Shown here in pieces: positions 36,597 to 47,697 of a stretch of DNA of 64,000 bases (the first letter of the stretch is position 1; every line of letters starts with the position of its first letter). The stretch lies in the NCBI GenBank assembly GCA_947561395.2, contig OX387182.1:54645283-54709282 (forward strand). The letters are read 5' to 3'. The notes below the pieces were generated by a model. The model was not told the DNA's origin and searched no databases. It saw nothing but the letters and a program-made list of their open reading frames with translations. This DNA comes from Buxus sempervirens. Its lineage: Eukaryota > Streptophyta > Magnoliopsida > Buxales > Buxaceae. The position numbers and the translations under genes were made by a program.

Positions 36597-36880
36597 AACT
36601 GGTCATGTTCATAGATAAGTCCTGGAAAAGCTATCAGCAGTTGAATGATATTACAATTGTTTTAAACTGGCCATGTTGATAGATAAGTCTGGTAAAAGCT
36701 ATCAGCAGTTGAATGATATTACAATTGTTTTATTCCAATTATTTTACATATAGTAACCCCTGAATGTAATGGTTCTTTTGCCTATATAGTCCCTGGCTGT
36801 GTGGTACATTACAAGATTGTTATGTACATAGACGAGTCCTATAAAAGCTATAAGCAGTTGAACTTATAATTGTTTTATTC
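36597..36880 (+). repeat. Tandem repeat, unit about 66-70 bp
   Basis: Two close copies carry AAGCTATCAGCAGTTGAATG and ATATTACAATTGTTTTA (36597-36662 and 36663-36732), and a diverged third has AAGCTATAAGCAGTTGAAC (36840-36880). Confidence 0.8.
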
Positions 36881-37009
36881 CAATTAAATTTCATGTATTA
36901 ACTTCTGCATATAATTGGTTCCATTAATTATATGAGCTCTGGCTCTGTGGTGCATTACAAGACTTGGTTTAGGTACAAGCTTGGCTTGGTGTAGAGTTTG
37001 AGCTCTGCC

Positions 37010-37060
37010 TCTGAATAGGATTGGATTTCAATCCTATTCTTTAATCCAATCCTATTCAGA
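37010..37060. repeat. Perfect 17-bp inverted repeat
   Basis: TCTGAATAGGATTGGAT (37010-37026) and its exact complement (37044-37060) around a 17-nt loop; the loop carries another AATCCTATT. Lies in the predicted SMG7 3'UTR intron. Confidence 0.85.
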
Positions 37061-38810
37061 GTTAGGTTTCCTATGGGGTAGTTTATGCCTTTATGGTACC
37101 CTTCTTTTGGGGTGCTATCTTGTATGTTCTTATTTTCATGTTTTTTTTTTAATATTTATATGAATCTTGTTACCAATCAAAAAAATAGGATTGGATTTCA
37201 AGTGGTAGAACCCAGGCTTGTTTTATATAAGATAGAACTAATGATGTGGAAGTTTGAACCTCAAAAGTTGAGGCAAAAGAACAGTGGTGATTGCAACATG
37301 TAGTACCTTCCTTTCTCCCCTCTCCCTTTCTTTCTGTATGTACCTTTTATTACTAAGAAGTCCTAAACATCCTAATGTGAAATTTAGTGTCTCTGCTTAA
37401 AGATCTGCAAAGGTTGATGATTCATTTGAAATGGATCAAATATATATGAGATCTGATTGATAAAATGACTGTTAATATTTTGATAAAAATTGTTGAAAAG
37501 CACAGATGAATGTTTTCAACTAAGATATGTTGGCCAGATGGTTAAAAGTTATCCAATCACTCCTTTTTTTTTTTTTTGTGAATTACCATGGGTGGGGGCC
37601 TATTTAATGGTGGGTCCTTATTTTTATTCATTTACAGCACATCAGATTATGATGAATCTTACTTGGTATGACCTGGATCAGCCTAGTATTGCTGTCCCTA
37701 TGTTTTTTCTGTTGTGGAATAGAACTCAATTGGAACATATAAAGGATGATGTGTTTGACACGTTAGTTTCCATGTGTTAGGAACCATTTCAATCCTTAAT
37801 TTTACCTTGGATGGCCCATGGTTGGCTATTATCCTATGTGCTCATGGATAACAATGGCTACTGTCATCTGTGCTAGACTATGTAAGTTAATGGTGAAAGA
37901 CTAATTGTCCGTGCCTCCTGTTTTTGATATGATGTTCCTCTCTGAAAATTTGTGGGGTTGATCCAAAATTGATTCTGACTAAACCAATTTTGAATTAGAA
38001 GTGCAAGAAATTTGTAGGAGATGAAGAATGCCTGACTGGATTTATCACGAGGGCTTTTTGTGCTTATCGGGGCTGTTGTTATTTGCTTGAGTTTGCATTT
38101 CTCACTGAAGCTTCCACGTGCGTATTGAATTAATGAAGTAAATTTTATTTTTGTTTGCAGCTTGTGCTGAGCTTTCCCTGAACAGAGAATTGATCTTAAG
38201 AGGGAGTATGATGGGAAGGTTCTACGAGTCTATTAAATGCATTTCTGATTCGAAGTTCTGGATAGTGGTGAGGTCATCGATCCAGTTGGTGCCAATGTTT
38301 CAAGAAGTTGGGAGCGGAGGCAAAGTTGTTTATGTTCTACTGGACTGTGCTAACGGTCTAGCTGTCAGGAGTGTTATAAAATCATCTTTTTCACCATCAA
38401 GTAGTAGGCAGCTGATGATAAATAAGGTAGGTAACTCGGGCGGTTTGTGGCGCTGCTTGAGAGCTTTGGAGCTTGCGATGGAAGGGCCGTTGGAAGGGCT
38501 ATGGAGTTATGTTGGATGGTTTGGTTATAATAAGTATTTACGTAGGAGATATATTTCTGTGGAGGACCACTCCTCTAGTATAGCTATTGCTTATGGATTT
38601 AAGACAGTTCCTATTCTACTACTATGTTTTAAAGCTAATGATGGTACAAAAAAATGTTTGCTACTACTTTAATGGCAACCATATTATGTTATGAAATATG
38701 TGTTTAGTGGATCTGTTGCTTATGCCTGCACCGCTGTTCTCATGCTAATACGTTGCTTATGTAATTGAAAATTTTCAAACGCCGGTGTATCTCAGGAAGT
38801 AAAATGATGC

Positions 38811-39514
38811 ATCTTTTGAACGGAAGTCATGTATTATAGTTGTAGTTACTAGCAGGGGTGCGTGGAGAGAGAGAATGGAGGGAGGAGAAGTGGGGGAGAG
38901 GGATGGAGAAAGGAGAGTGGGACAGTTACAAATTAACTGTTTTTGAACGAAAAATGTGAGTTGAGATAGGTATAAGCCTATATCATTGAAACCAAATTAT
39001 GCGGGGAACGGGTATTTTAGAAAGATGTAAATTGTTGTGGGCACGCTTCCAAGGGCGTGACTCACGTTATATATAGTATAAATAGATAGGGTTGAATTAC
39101 GAAGGTTTTAGCCCGTGACTGATACACTTATTGCGCGGATTCTGTTACTAAATTACCGCTTTATTAGCCAGCACGTAATTATGGTCTTCGTTTAACGCAT
39201 AGCCCATCCCATAAAAAAAAAAGGTTTAATGCATAGGCCAAGATTTCGGATTAGAGTGATGGATCCGGAAAAAGGGGAAGAAATGGGGAAAGTAGCGCAG
39301 ATGGAGGGGTCTATTAGCGCCCGCAGTGCCTAAAACTTATCCAAGAGAAAGACGTGATTTTGAAAAAAAGCAGCACCAGAAGTGTGACATTTCAGTTATG
39401 CAACAAATTGTTGTGTGGTAGAGCGTATTCGCACGAAATATGCATTACTAAAGTAAAGACGCTGACGTGGCTATTGTCCCTGGTTGGATAGGGACGTCCA
39501 CCCCAAAAATTCTG
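38811..39514. other. Intergenic, no gene recognised
   Basis: Contains a purine-rich stretch (38868-38930, GGAGAGA-like) and otherwise unremarkable AT-rich DNA. No RNA gene or open frame of note. Confidence 0.5.
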
Positions 39515-40528
39515 GGGAAATTGGTAGTGATATTTTTTTAAAATAATTCAGATTCAGTTCATTAATTCTTTAAAATTGGAAATTAGTGATACTTTTTTTT
39601 TTAAAGAATTAAGATTTAGTTTCTTACGGTTGAGAGAGACTTTCTTCCCACCATGCCCTTAAAAGACTTTAAAAACTTTTTCCTCATTTAGGTACAAGTA
39701 AGGTTTGTAAGTCTTTTTGAGGGTATTTTTGAAAGAAACTTTTTGTATGAATTGTAAAATGTAGAGGTGGCAATTGTGACCCGTGACCCGCCAACCCGTC
39801 CGGTCTTAGGCGGGTTAGGGTTGACTGTTTCAATAAACGAGTTGGGTTAGGGTCATGAATTCTCAACCCAATTATAAACGGCCCAATTATAAACGGGTTG
39901 GGTTAGGGTTTGAACCCTCAACCTGAAATGACCCGATTACAACCCGTTTATTTTTTTGTATAATAAAAGTTTGAAAAATTATAATAACAATACTTGTGTC
40001 TATTCAATTTTTACATATAAATATTTCAAATTTCTTAGCCTCTACTAATATAAATTGTCGCATTGATGACAAGTAAAGTTTTTTAAAACTTTATTATTAT
40101 GTTTTAGTTCTTTTCTTCATGTTATTTTAGTTCTATCTTAATGATTGTTGTATTATTATGCTTGTTAGATATCCTTTGATATTAGAATGAATTAAAAAAT
40201 AGAATTTGTATAGACTTTTATATTAGAATAAATTAAAATTTTTAATTTTTAGTTGTAATTTAAATTATTTAAACGGATTGGCGGGTTGAAGCGGGTTAGA
40301 GTGGGTTGGGATATTCCAACCCGTTTATTAAACGGGCGGGTTCGGGTTGAGCTTTGGCTTGCTAACCTCACATATCAACCCGACCCGAACCCGACCCATT
40401 GCCACATCTAGTAAAATGACATTGAATCCCAATTCTTTGAAAAAAGCATCACTAATTCTTAATTTTAAAGAATTGATCGATTAAATCTGAATTATTTTGA
40501 AAATTATCACTAAAAACCAATTTTCCCA
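39515..40528. mobile_element. MITE of the TTTAGTGATA family, copy 2, carrying a hAT element
   Basis: Ends: left GGGGAAATTGGTAGTGATAT; right inward GGGAAAATTGGTTTTTAGTG. Subterminal AATAATTCAGATT is mirrored. Without the 649-bp hAT insertion it would be about 357 bp, close to copy 1 (323 bp). Confidence 0.85.
39762..40410. mobile_element. Non-autonomous hAT element, 649 bp, nested in a MITE
   Basis: Perfect 8-bp duplications GTAAAATG at 39754-39761 and 40411-40418. Ends: TAGAGGTGGCAATTG and, inward from right, TAGATGTGGCAATGGG. Internal text (TTCTTCATGTTA, TTAGTTCTATCTTAA, GAATGAATTAAAAA) is shared with 58809-59365. No transposase. Confidence 0.93.
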
Positions 40529-41368
40529 AACATTATTGGTTCCAGATTTTTCAATGATCGTGCCCCACCAACCTCTCATTGTGGTCGGTCACTAGAAGGT
40601 CACTGTGTCTGCGGGAGGCGTTTTCACTTGTTCCCATTCATTCTCTTATTCAAGAGTCGAGAGATCTAGGGGGACTTTTTTTGGGTAAGTGAGATCTGTA
40701 GCGACTTGTTTCGTCCACAAAACATCTACATCACCATTTGGATGCCCGTGCCCCCACCATAAATTATTGGATTGCCTTTCATTGCCAACTGACTCACTTA
40801 CAATGATATGATTATTATTAGGGTTGTCACATGGCCATTGTCACACTCATGTCTGCCTTTGGGAATTGGGGTTACGGGGCTTCCATTCTATCTCATCTGG
40901 GTATCTTTTTTTTTTTTTTTGGTAACGTATCTCATCTGGGTATCACCGTGTAAGTACAACCATTGATTAAATTAAGCTAATCTAGTAAAGCGAAAGACCT
41001 TGATCCAAGATTTTTTTTTTCCCTCTTTTGGTGGGCAAGGGATCCTAGATACGTTGTTAGCGAGTTCTTTTGTTCTCATCTTACAGCACAAAAAAGCAAT
41101 CAGACCCATCTCGGTAGATCAGTGCAAACCAAAAAGTTGTCTAGATCTAGACTGCAACGCGTTGAAGCTAAGAGGGGTACATTCGTCGTCACAAATGAAG
41201 AAAGGGACAAGATCGGCATTAATACATTTATGGACTCAAAGCCATGCCACTTGATGCTTGAGCAAGTGGCACCGCGAACCTCACGGGTACTGCAGTTCAC
41301 TTGGTAAAGGAAGAAAGATCGATCTTCTCCTATCTTTAAATCCATTCTCTGCCTCTCTCACTCTCTGT
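40529..41368 (+). promoter_or_regulatory. Upstream region of the NPC2-like gene
   Basis: No repeats beyond a T-rich tract (40905-40920). A CTTTAAATCC element near 41333 is a possible TATA box; it is close to the first ATG (41369), so initiation at the next in-frame ATG (41393) is also possible. Overlapping short frames here have no family features. Confidence 0.35.
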
Positions 41369-44300
41369 ATGGAATCTCCTCTGCAACAAAAAATGGGGAA
41401 CAAACGGTCTTTAATGGCCATCACATATTTTCTTCTTCTATTTTCGTTGGCTTCTTCAGGCCCCATCAACACAGTCGTTGTGCTTGTAATGGAGAATCGT
41501 TCATTCGATCACATGCTAGGATGGATGAAGCAACTCAACCCCAAAATCAATGGCGTCGACGGCACCGAATCCAATCCTCTCTCCACCACCGACCCCAAAT
41601 CCCCTCTCATCTTCTTCAAAAATCAATCCCACTTCGTCGATCCTGATCCTGGTCACTCCTTCCAAGCCATTCGCGAACAGATATTCGGTTCCAGCAACAC
41701 CTCAGCTTCTCCTCCCACCATGAATGGCTTCGCCCAACAAGCCTTCTCCATGTCCAACTCCACCGTCATGCCCGAAAACGTCATGAACGGCTTCCAAACC
41801 GACAAGGTCGCCGTTTACAAGGCCCTAGTCTCGGAATTCGCGGTGATCGATCGCTGGTTCGCTTCCGTCCCGGCCTCGACTCAGCCAAACAGGCTCTACG
41901 TCCACTCCGCCACCTCTCATGGCGCAACCAGCAACGACGCTGCCCTGCTCGCTAAGGGATACCCACAAAGAACGATCTTCGAGAACATAGACGACGCCGG
42001 ACTGTCGTTCGGAATTTACTTCCAGAACATACCGGCGACGTTGTTCTACCGAAATCTGAGGAAGCTCAAGTACTTGGACAATTTCTATGATTATGATTTG
42101 TTGTTCAAGAGTCATGCAAGGGGTGGGAAGTTGCCGAACTATGTCGTGGTGGAACAGAGGTATCTGGACTCGAAGATATCGCCGGCGAACGATGATCATC
42201 CATCGCATGATGTGTACCAAGGGCAGATGTTCGTGAAGGAGGTGTACGAGACATTGAGGGCGAGCCCACAGTGGAATCAAACGTTGCTGGTGATAACTTA
42301 CGATGAACATGGTGGGTTTTACGACCATGTTCCGACGCCGGTGAAAGGTGTGCCTAGCCCGGACGGCATCGTGGGGCCGGAGCCGTTCTTGTTTCAGTTC
42401 GATCGTTTGGGTGTTAGGGTACCCACCATTTTGGTCTCGCCTTGGATTGAAAAGGGTACTGGTAAGGTCGACACTCTCCCTTCTTGCTTCTTTGTTTTTT
42501 TTTTCTTTGGAAATTGGAAAAGTTAGTTTGCACGATTTTATCCAAACACCACCCAATTTTTTTTTACAAGCTCATGCACGCACCCTACCGACAAATTTCC
42601 ACGCATACATGTACATGTCCACTCACACATATGTACATGCAAAGCGCCCCCAACCCAAGCATACGTAATATATATATATATTTGCATATGTATATATGTA
42701 TGTATATGTAGTATGTATATATATATATATATGAGAGACAAGAATAGGCCCCTTGGAAAGCGTGCCAATAACTATGCATGATTTCCCCAAAAGCCCTTCC
42801 CGTTCATTGATAAGGCATAATTAATATAGGACCAAAATAGTCAAAACTCTACCTATTTGTTGTTTAAAAATTGGATAGTTTGCAACTGTTCTCTCTCTAC
42901 GTGTAATAATGCATGTGCACCCCTTCTAATATATATATATATATATATATATAACAAAGGATCCGAAAGAGAAGCCCATCTTCGGCCCAGCCACTTGTCA
43001 CGCTTTCGTGACGAGAATGTTCCGTAGAGCCATTACTCTGAACAGGATGGTTGGGCTTTAGAATCCTCCGCTTTAATGGATTCTCTACCCACACGTGCAC
43101 GCGCATACTATGGATGTGTGTGTGTTTGTTTTGTAAATAGAAATTTATTTTTTGATGGTATAAAATCGTTTGTTGCTTTTGTAGCATAATATAAGAGAGA
43201 TAATGTCACGTGGATCATTCACTGCTTGGGAGTTTTTTGTTATTTAAAATGTGAAAGGGCTTTTCTTACTAAAAAAACCCTAGCCGTAGGATGCTCTATG
43301 TGGTGGCATCTCAATGACATTGCATCGTCCACAAAGTAGCACAATGATTGCATCCCCTTTTTGATGATGAAAACATGAACCTTTAGATGTTCCACGTGGC
43401 AACATTTTTCTCAAACTATACGAGAACTAATGTAGTAGAAAATTTCTAAGGTTAATTAACATCCCATATGTATAGACGCAAGTGCGCACACATATGCACA
43501 TGCACACACAAGCACACTCACTTACACGTCGTGAATTTTCTATTTCAGTGGTGCAGAATTTATTATGAAATTAAAATTTAAAAGCCACAATTTCTAAGCA
43601 TGGGTATTGGTCTTTGATCTATTGAAAACTCATAATTCTGGATAGCTAGGCACATCTCTGTTGTTTTATTATTCCCTTAAGTTTCAACTTTGGCTGGTTG
43701 TTGTTCTTTTGCATCCAAAACCATAAACACATAAAATGACAGCAATCTATTCAGTATAGATAATTCTAGCAAGCCTTTCATATACAGAGTTGTAGAGTAG
43801 TTTTTGGACTAACTTTAATGTTGGCTTACGAAGTATTTTGATGCATGAATCATGATTATGCAGTGGTCCATGGGCCCAATGGGTCGCCCCTCCCCACCTC
43901 AGAGTTCGAGCACTCCTCCATCCCTGCAACTGTGAAGAAGATCTTCAACCTCTCTTCTCCATTCTTGACCCAGAGAGATGCTTGGGCTGGCACCTTTGAT
44001 TCCATTCTCAACACCAGGTCCCAACCCAGAATTGATTGCCCAGGTTTGCCACCTTACTGGTTTGCTTTTGTAATTCCAAAAAAGATGAGAAATTGGGAAT
44101 TAATATGTAATGTTGGTTCATCAAGTTTCTGCCTTTAATTGTAGAGAAACTTCCTACTCCAGTGAAGATCAGAAATGGTGAGGCCAACGAAGAAGCCAAG
44201 CTCAGCGAGTTCCAACAGGAACTAATGCAACTCGCTGCAGTGCTAAAAGGAGATGATATCTTGACCACATACCCAGAAAATATTGGGAACCAAATGACTG

Positions 44301-44455
44301 TCAGGGAAGGCCAGAAGTACATGGAGAGTGCCCTTAAAAGCTTCTTTGAGGCAGGACGCTCTGCAAAGAGAATGGGTGTGAGTGAAGAACAGATTGTGAA
44401 GATGAGGCCTTCTCTCACCTCCAGACCTTCATCCACTTCATCCACTCCACCTTAA
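41369..44455 (+). CDS. NPC2: Non-specific phospholipase C, NPC2 type
   Basis: Plant NPCs cleave phosphatidylcholine and similar phospholipids to diacylglycerol and a phospho-headgroup, in phosphate starvation and membrane turnover. Exons 41369-42461, 43864-44043 and 44145-44455 join to 527 aa (Arabidopsis NPC2 about 514). Residues 12-30 form a hydrophobic secretion signal. All family motifs are intact: [10 protein letters not shown] (42-51), [33 protein letters not shown]; exon 2 reads [19 protein letters not shown] and [17 protein letters not shown]. The motif [20 protein letters not shown], the VVHGPNG stretch and C-terminal [16 protein letters not shown] are nearer NPC2 than NPC1, though I worked from memory. 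Splice phases agree. The start may be ATG 41369, or 41393 (519 aa). Confidence 0.93.
42667..42953. repeat. TA-rich microsatellites in NPC2 intron 1
   Basis: (TA)n mixed with TATG words at 42667-42733 and a purer (AT)n at 42929-42953, both in the 1.4-kb intron (42462-43863). Confidence 0.85.
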
Positions 44456-44912
44456 AAAGTCCAGAATGTGTCAATCGGCTCCCAAATACGCAAGACATGC
44501 CTGTTTGGAATTCATGGAATGGATTAGTAGTTGGGTCTGGTAGGGTTGGGTCCTAAAAAGTGAGATCCAATGAATCTCATTGAGTAGTAAAATATTTACA
44601 AGTGATAAAAATGTGATGTTTGGAAAACTAGTTTTACTATAGTGCAGGACAAGCACCAAAAACGATTTTATAACCTGATTTACAAGTACAAATTGCCAGA
44701 TCCATGGCGTATTTCGTCTTGAGCGTCTTCTTGATTTTTTTCTGGGTATTGTATCCAGAAAATGTATTTTTGTGAACCATAGTTTCTACGGCCACATAAT
44801 CACATTCGCTATTGGGCGTTATTGGGTCATAAGCCCAATTTCAAGAAAGACTTAGAAGAGTTATGTGGCATATTCAATGGGCCTTGTGTGGCTGAACATG
44901 ACAAATGTAATA
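44456..44912. other. NPC2 3' flank, nothing recognised
   Basis: Likely contains the NPC2 3'UTR. GCCTGTTTGGAATTCATGGA at 44500 resembles text at 49860, perhaps a MITE fragment. Confidence 0.4.
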
Positions 44913-45429
44913 GGGAAAAGTAATTTTTAGTGATTTTTTTCAAAATAATTAAGATTCAGTCAGCACAGTTTTGAATTTTAACTTTTAATAAACCTTTATC
45001 AAAATAATTAATTTTTAGTAATATTTTACTATTATAAATCAACTATTTCAAGAATGCCCTTACATCACTCATCCAAATGGTTTGTACAAGTTACTCATTC
45101 AAGGTATAAGCCATTTTATTCAAGTCTAAAATGGCTTGTACAAGACTACAAGTCAATTTATTGCTGTACAAGTCCTGAAAGTGAGTTGTATAAGGGTAAG
45201 GTACAAGCCATTTTATTCAAGTCTAAAATGGCTTATACAAGTCAATTTATTGTTTGTACAAGTTTTGAAAGAGAGTTGTAAAAAGGTATTTTTGGACAAA
45301 TTTATTGGTGAAAGTGAAATGTCACTAAAAATTAATTATTTTGATAAAGATTTATTAAAAGTTAAAACTCAAAACTTTGTTGACTGAATCTTAATTGTTT
45401 TGAAAATATCCCTAAAAGTTAACTTTCTC
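44913..45429. mobile_element. MITE of the TTTAGTGATA family, copy 3
   Basis: Left GGAAAAGTAATTTTTAGTGA; right inward GAGAAAGTTAACTTTTAGGG. AATAATTAAGATTCAGTC is mirrored by GACTGAATCTTAATTG. Inner part holds a duplicated ACAAGCCATTTTATTCAAGT (about 45108 and 45210). Confidence 0.85.
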
Positions 45430-46222
45430 AATATAATAAGATTAAATTGGTTTTGTTGAGAGGGTGCCACTTGGGATGGTGGTAATTTTCCGAGCCGGAT
45501 GGTCCTCTAATCGGTTTTAATGAAATTTATTTATCTTTTATTAGATTTGATATAAGATGTTGTCATGTAGAGAATATTACGGCTAGTATTTTTTAAATAA
45601 CGCTTGTATAAAATATTTATAATAATAGAAAACATTAGTTATTACATAGCAGCATCTCATGCGTATAAGAATAACCTAGAGATTTCACCATGGTTCAACC
45701 GAGGTTGGGACGACATATTTGCCTCCCATTTTTTACTTTTAAAAAGGCTCGTGAAAGTTTTTTGTCCGGACTTCCAAGCATCACGAGAAAGAAAACCCAG
45801 TAGTCCAGTCAACATTGTGGGACGTGGAAGATTCGAAAAATGTCATTTTTTATTGAAAGACACATACAGTTTTGTAACCCGTGACATGCCAGGTGGCTAA
45901 TACAGTACATCACAACTTTATAAATTTATCTTCTTCTCCTCCAACACTCTTTTAAGTAAGTCCTTATCACTGCAAGACTAAGTGCAAACCCCCCCTTCTA
46001 GCACCCCATCTAAAATTCCAAAATGCCCTAGTGGAGGACTCTGACCCTAAACTAGTAAACTACCCTACACCACACACATCCAAGGCCAAGGCCCAAGGGT
46101 GCCTTTCCTGCGTCACTCTCTCTGTCCCAACCCCAGACAAACAAATAAATTAAAGCACACAAAAGCCAAAAGCTACCCGCCACCGCCACCACCGACTGAC
46201 CTCCCAATACGACACCGAAGTT
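45430..46222. other. Intergenic and 3' flank of the aspartic protease gene
   Basis: No gene or repeat recognised. A 98-codon frame (45604-45900) has no family-like features. Confidence 0.5.
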
Positions 46223-47632
46223 TCAAGTACAGAGCTCACGGGACACACCAAGCCTCGAATTGGGCACGTCGATAAGCACCCGATGGTTTTGCTGCTGCAT
46301 GTTAGCAATCACGTTAAGCACCGAATTCACGTTATCAGGTGCTGCAGCCATGGCCAAGCATGTGATGCTCCCCGCTGTACTGTGTATTAGAATGTTGTCC
46401 ATCGGCAAGGTCACGTTCATCCCCGTGAAAAGGAAGGTAATCGTCGGAGCCACGATCGGAACGGTGTAGCACGTGTCGAACCCACCCAACGACGAGACGG
46501 TTGCGCCCCTGATTCGCCTTCGGAACTCGTCTCTCACCGCTATGTAGGCCGGTTGAACCAGGCGGGTGAAGACGGTGCCGGAGTCGATGATGGTTCCTGC
46601 TCCTGTGGTGGGGTTGAAGGCCAAGGCGCTCGGCGGGATGTCAACGATTTTCCGACCGACTCTGATGCCGATCATGTTGACGTAGTAGAGAGATGACCTT
46701 CTTGGGTTTCTAAGAAGCGGGGTGTACTTGATTCTGATGGGTTGGCCTACTGGTCCGAGTCTCAGTGAGCCGGAGAAGTTGAGGGACTTGAAGTTGGGTA
46801 AACAGTATGAGAATGTGGATTGGTAGAGGTTCTGGGTTTGTGAGAGAAGAGACAAGGAGCCCCTGCCGAGGCCAAGGAGGCCCTGTGGTGGCGCAGAGCT
46901 GCCGGTGGAGGCCTGAACGCAGCCGAAGGTGTAGCCGGGGACGGGGTCCGTGGCAAGAGTGATGGTGTCTTGGGAGAGGGTGGCTGCAATGGCGGAGGAG
47001 CCGTAGGTGAAGTTGTAGGAGCAGCTAGTGGCACCAATGCAGGAGGGGTTAGGTACCTGAAATTTCATAATAAAATCCCATCAACGTTGTTGCTTGAATG
47101 GATCTGATTGATGATGATAAGAGATGATGATTATGATCAAAATATATACCTGCTTACACTGAGGAGATTGGCAGCCAACAGGATGGTAAGTGTTGGACCT
47201 GGGGGAGGAGAAGACGGTGGAGGAGCAACCCACGCAGCCGGAGCAGGGAACCCAAGCAGCATCATTGCTGGTATCCATGGCCATGAGCAATGTCTGAGGT
47301 GGGGTTCCGATCTTGGCTCTCACAATATAAGTAGGATTCTGGATGAACTGCCTTCCTGATGCAATGGGGACGATGGACTTGCGTGCCACAAGGCTTGACA
47401 GATAGAGGAGCCTTGCTTCATCTTTGGCAGCCATGTCAAGAACAGTCTGTTCCCACGAGAGAGGTTTGGGTGGCCTGAAAGGTGAACAGGGGCTGTAGAC
47501 ATGCATGACTTGGAGGGTCGAGCCATGGTCCGGTAAATCACAGTTGGGGTTGGACCCTTGAACAGAAGGGTGGAGAAAGAGGAGGGTTAGAAAGATGAAG
47601 GATAGAGGGGAAGCAGGTGGTGGTGTCTTCAT
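46223..47632 (-). CDS. Nepenthesin-like aspartic protease (A1B family), secreted
   Basis: Two exons, 47150-47632 and 46223-47056 (minus), joined at CAG|GTATAT...TTTCAG|GTACCT, phase 0, 438 aa. Residues 1-26 are a signal peptide (hydrophobic FIFLTLLFL). A propeptide follows. The first catalytic motif is at D120: MAMDTSNDAAWVPC, with the family Cys pair SGCVGCS. The second is IIDSGTVFTRL (D319). The C-terminal half has ITCLAMAAAPD and VLNVIANMQQQNHRVLIDV, as in the Arabidopsis At5g07030/At3g54400/AED3 group. These act in the cell wall or apoplast. The first motif is DTS, not the usual DTG, which is common in this group. Exact subgroup not settled. Length and Cys pattern look complete. Confidence 0.9.
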
Positions 47633-47675
47633 GGCTTGGGATATGGAGATGGATTGTGGGGAGTGTGTTTGTGTG

Positions 47676-47697
47676 TGTGGGTTTATATATATATAGT
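47676..47697 (-). promoter_or_regulatory. TATA box of the aspartic protease gene
   Basis: On the minus strand, CACTATATATATATAAACCC lies 45-65 bp before the ATG, a suitable position for a short leader. A repeat segment (TATATTTTGGAGGCTAAAT at about 47880 and 47957) lies further upstream. Confidence 0.55.

Larger units (their letters stand above)
35055..38810 (+). other. SMG7 3'UTR, probably with two introns
   Basis: A strong acceptor TTTTTGTTTGCAG ends at 38160, and a good donor GAAACAG|GTTAGT lies at 35457, predicting a 2.7-kb intron after the stop codon. A further T-rich, intron-like stretch begins directly after the stop (GTGTGAG|GTTGTT at 35057) and could end near 35300-35310, leaving a middle exon of about 150 nt. 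The final exon would run from 38161 to about 38810 (AGTAAAATG near 38800). The borders are predictions. The 2.7-kb intron contains a MITE and small tandem repeats. Confidence 0.6.

Noticed and set aside
41825-42556. 243-codon minus-strand frame opposite NPC2
   Set aside because: A shadow of the strongly biased NPC2 exon 1; no independent signals.
42538-42779. Tyr/Ile-rich frames on the minus strand
   Set aside because: Produced by the (TA)n and TATG microsatellites in NPC2 intron 1.
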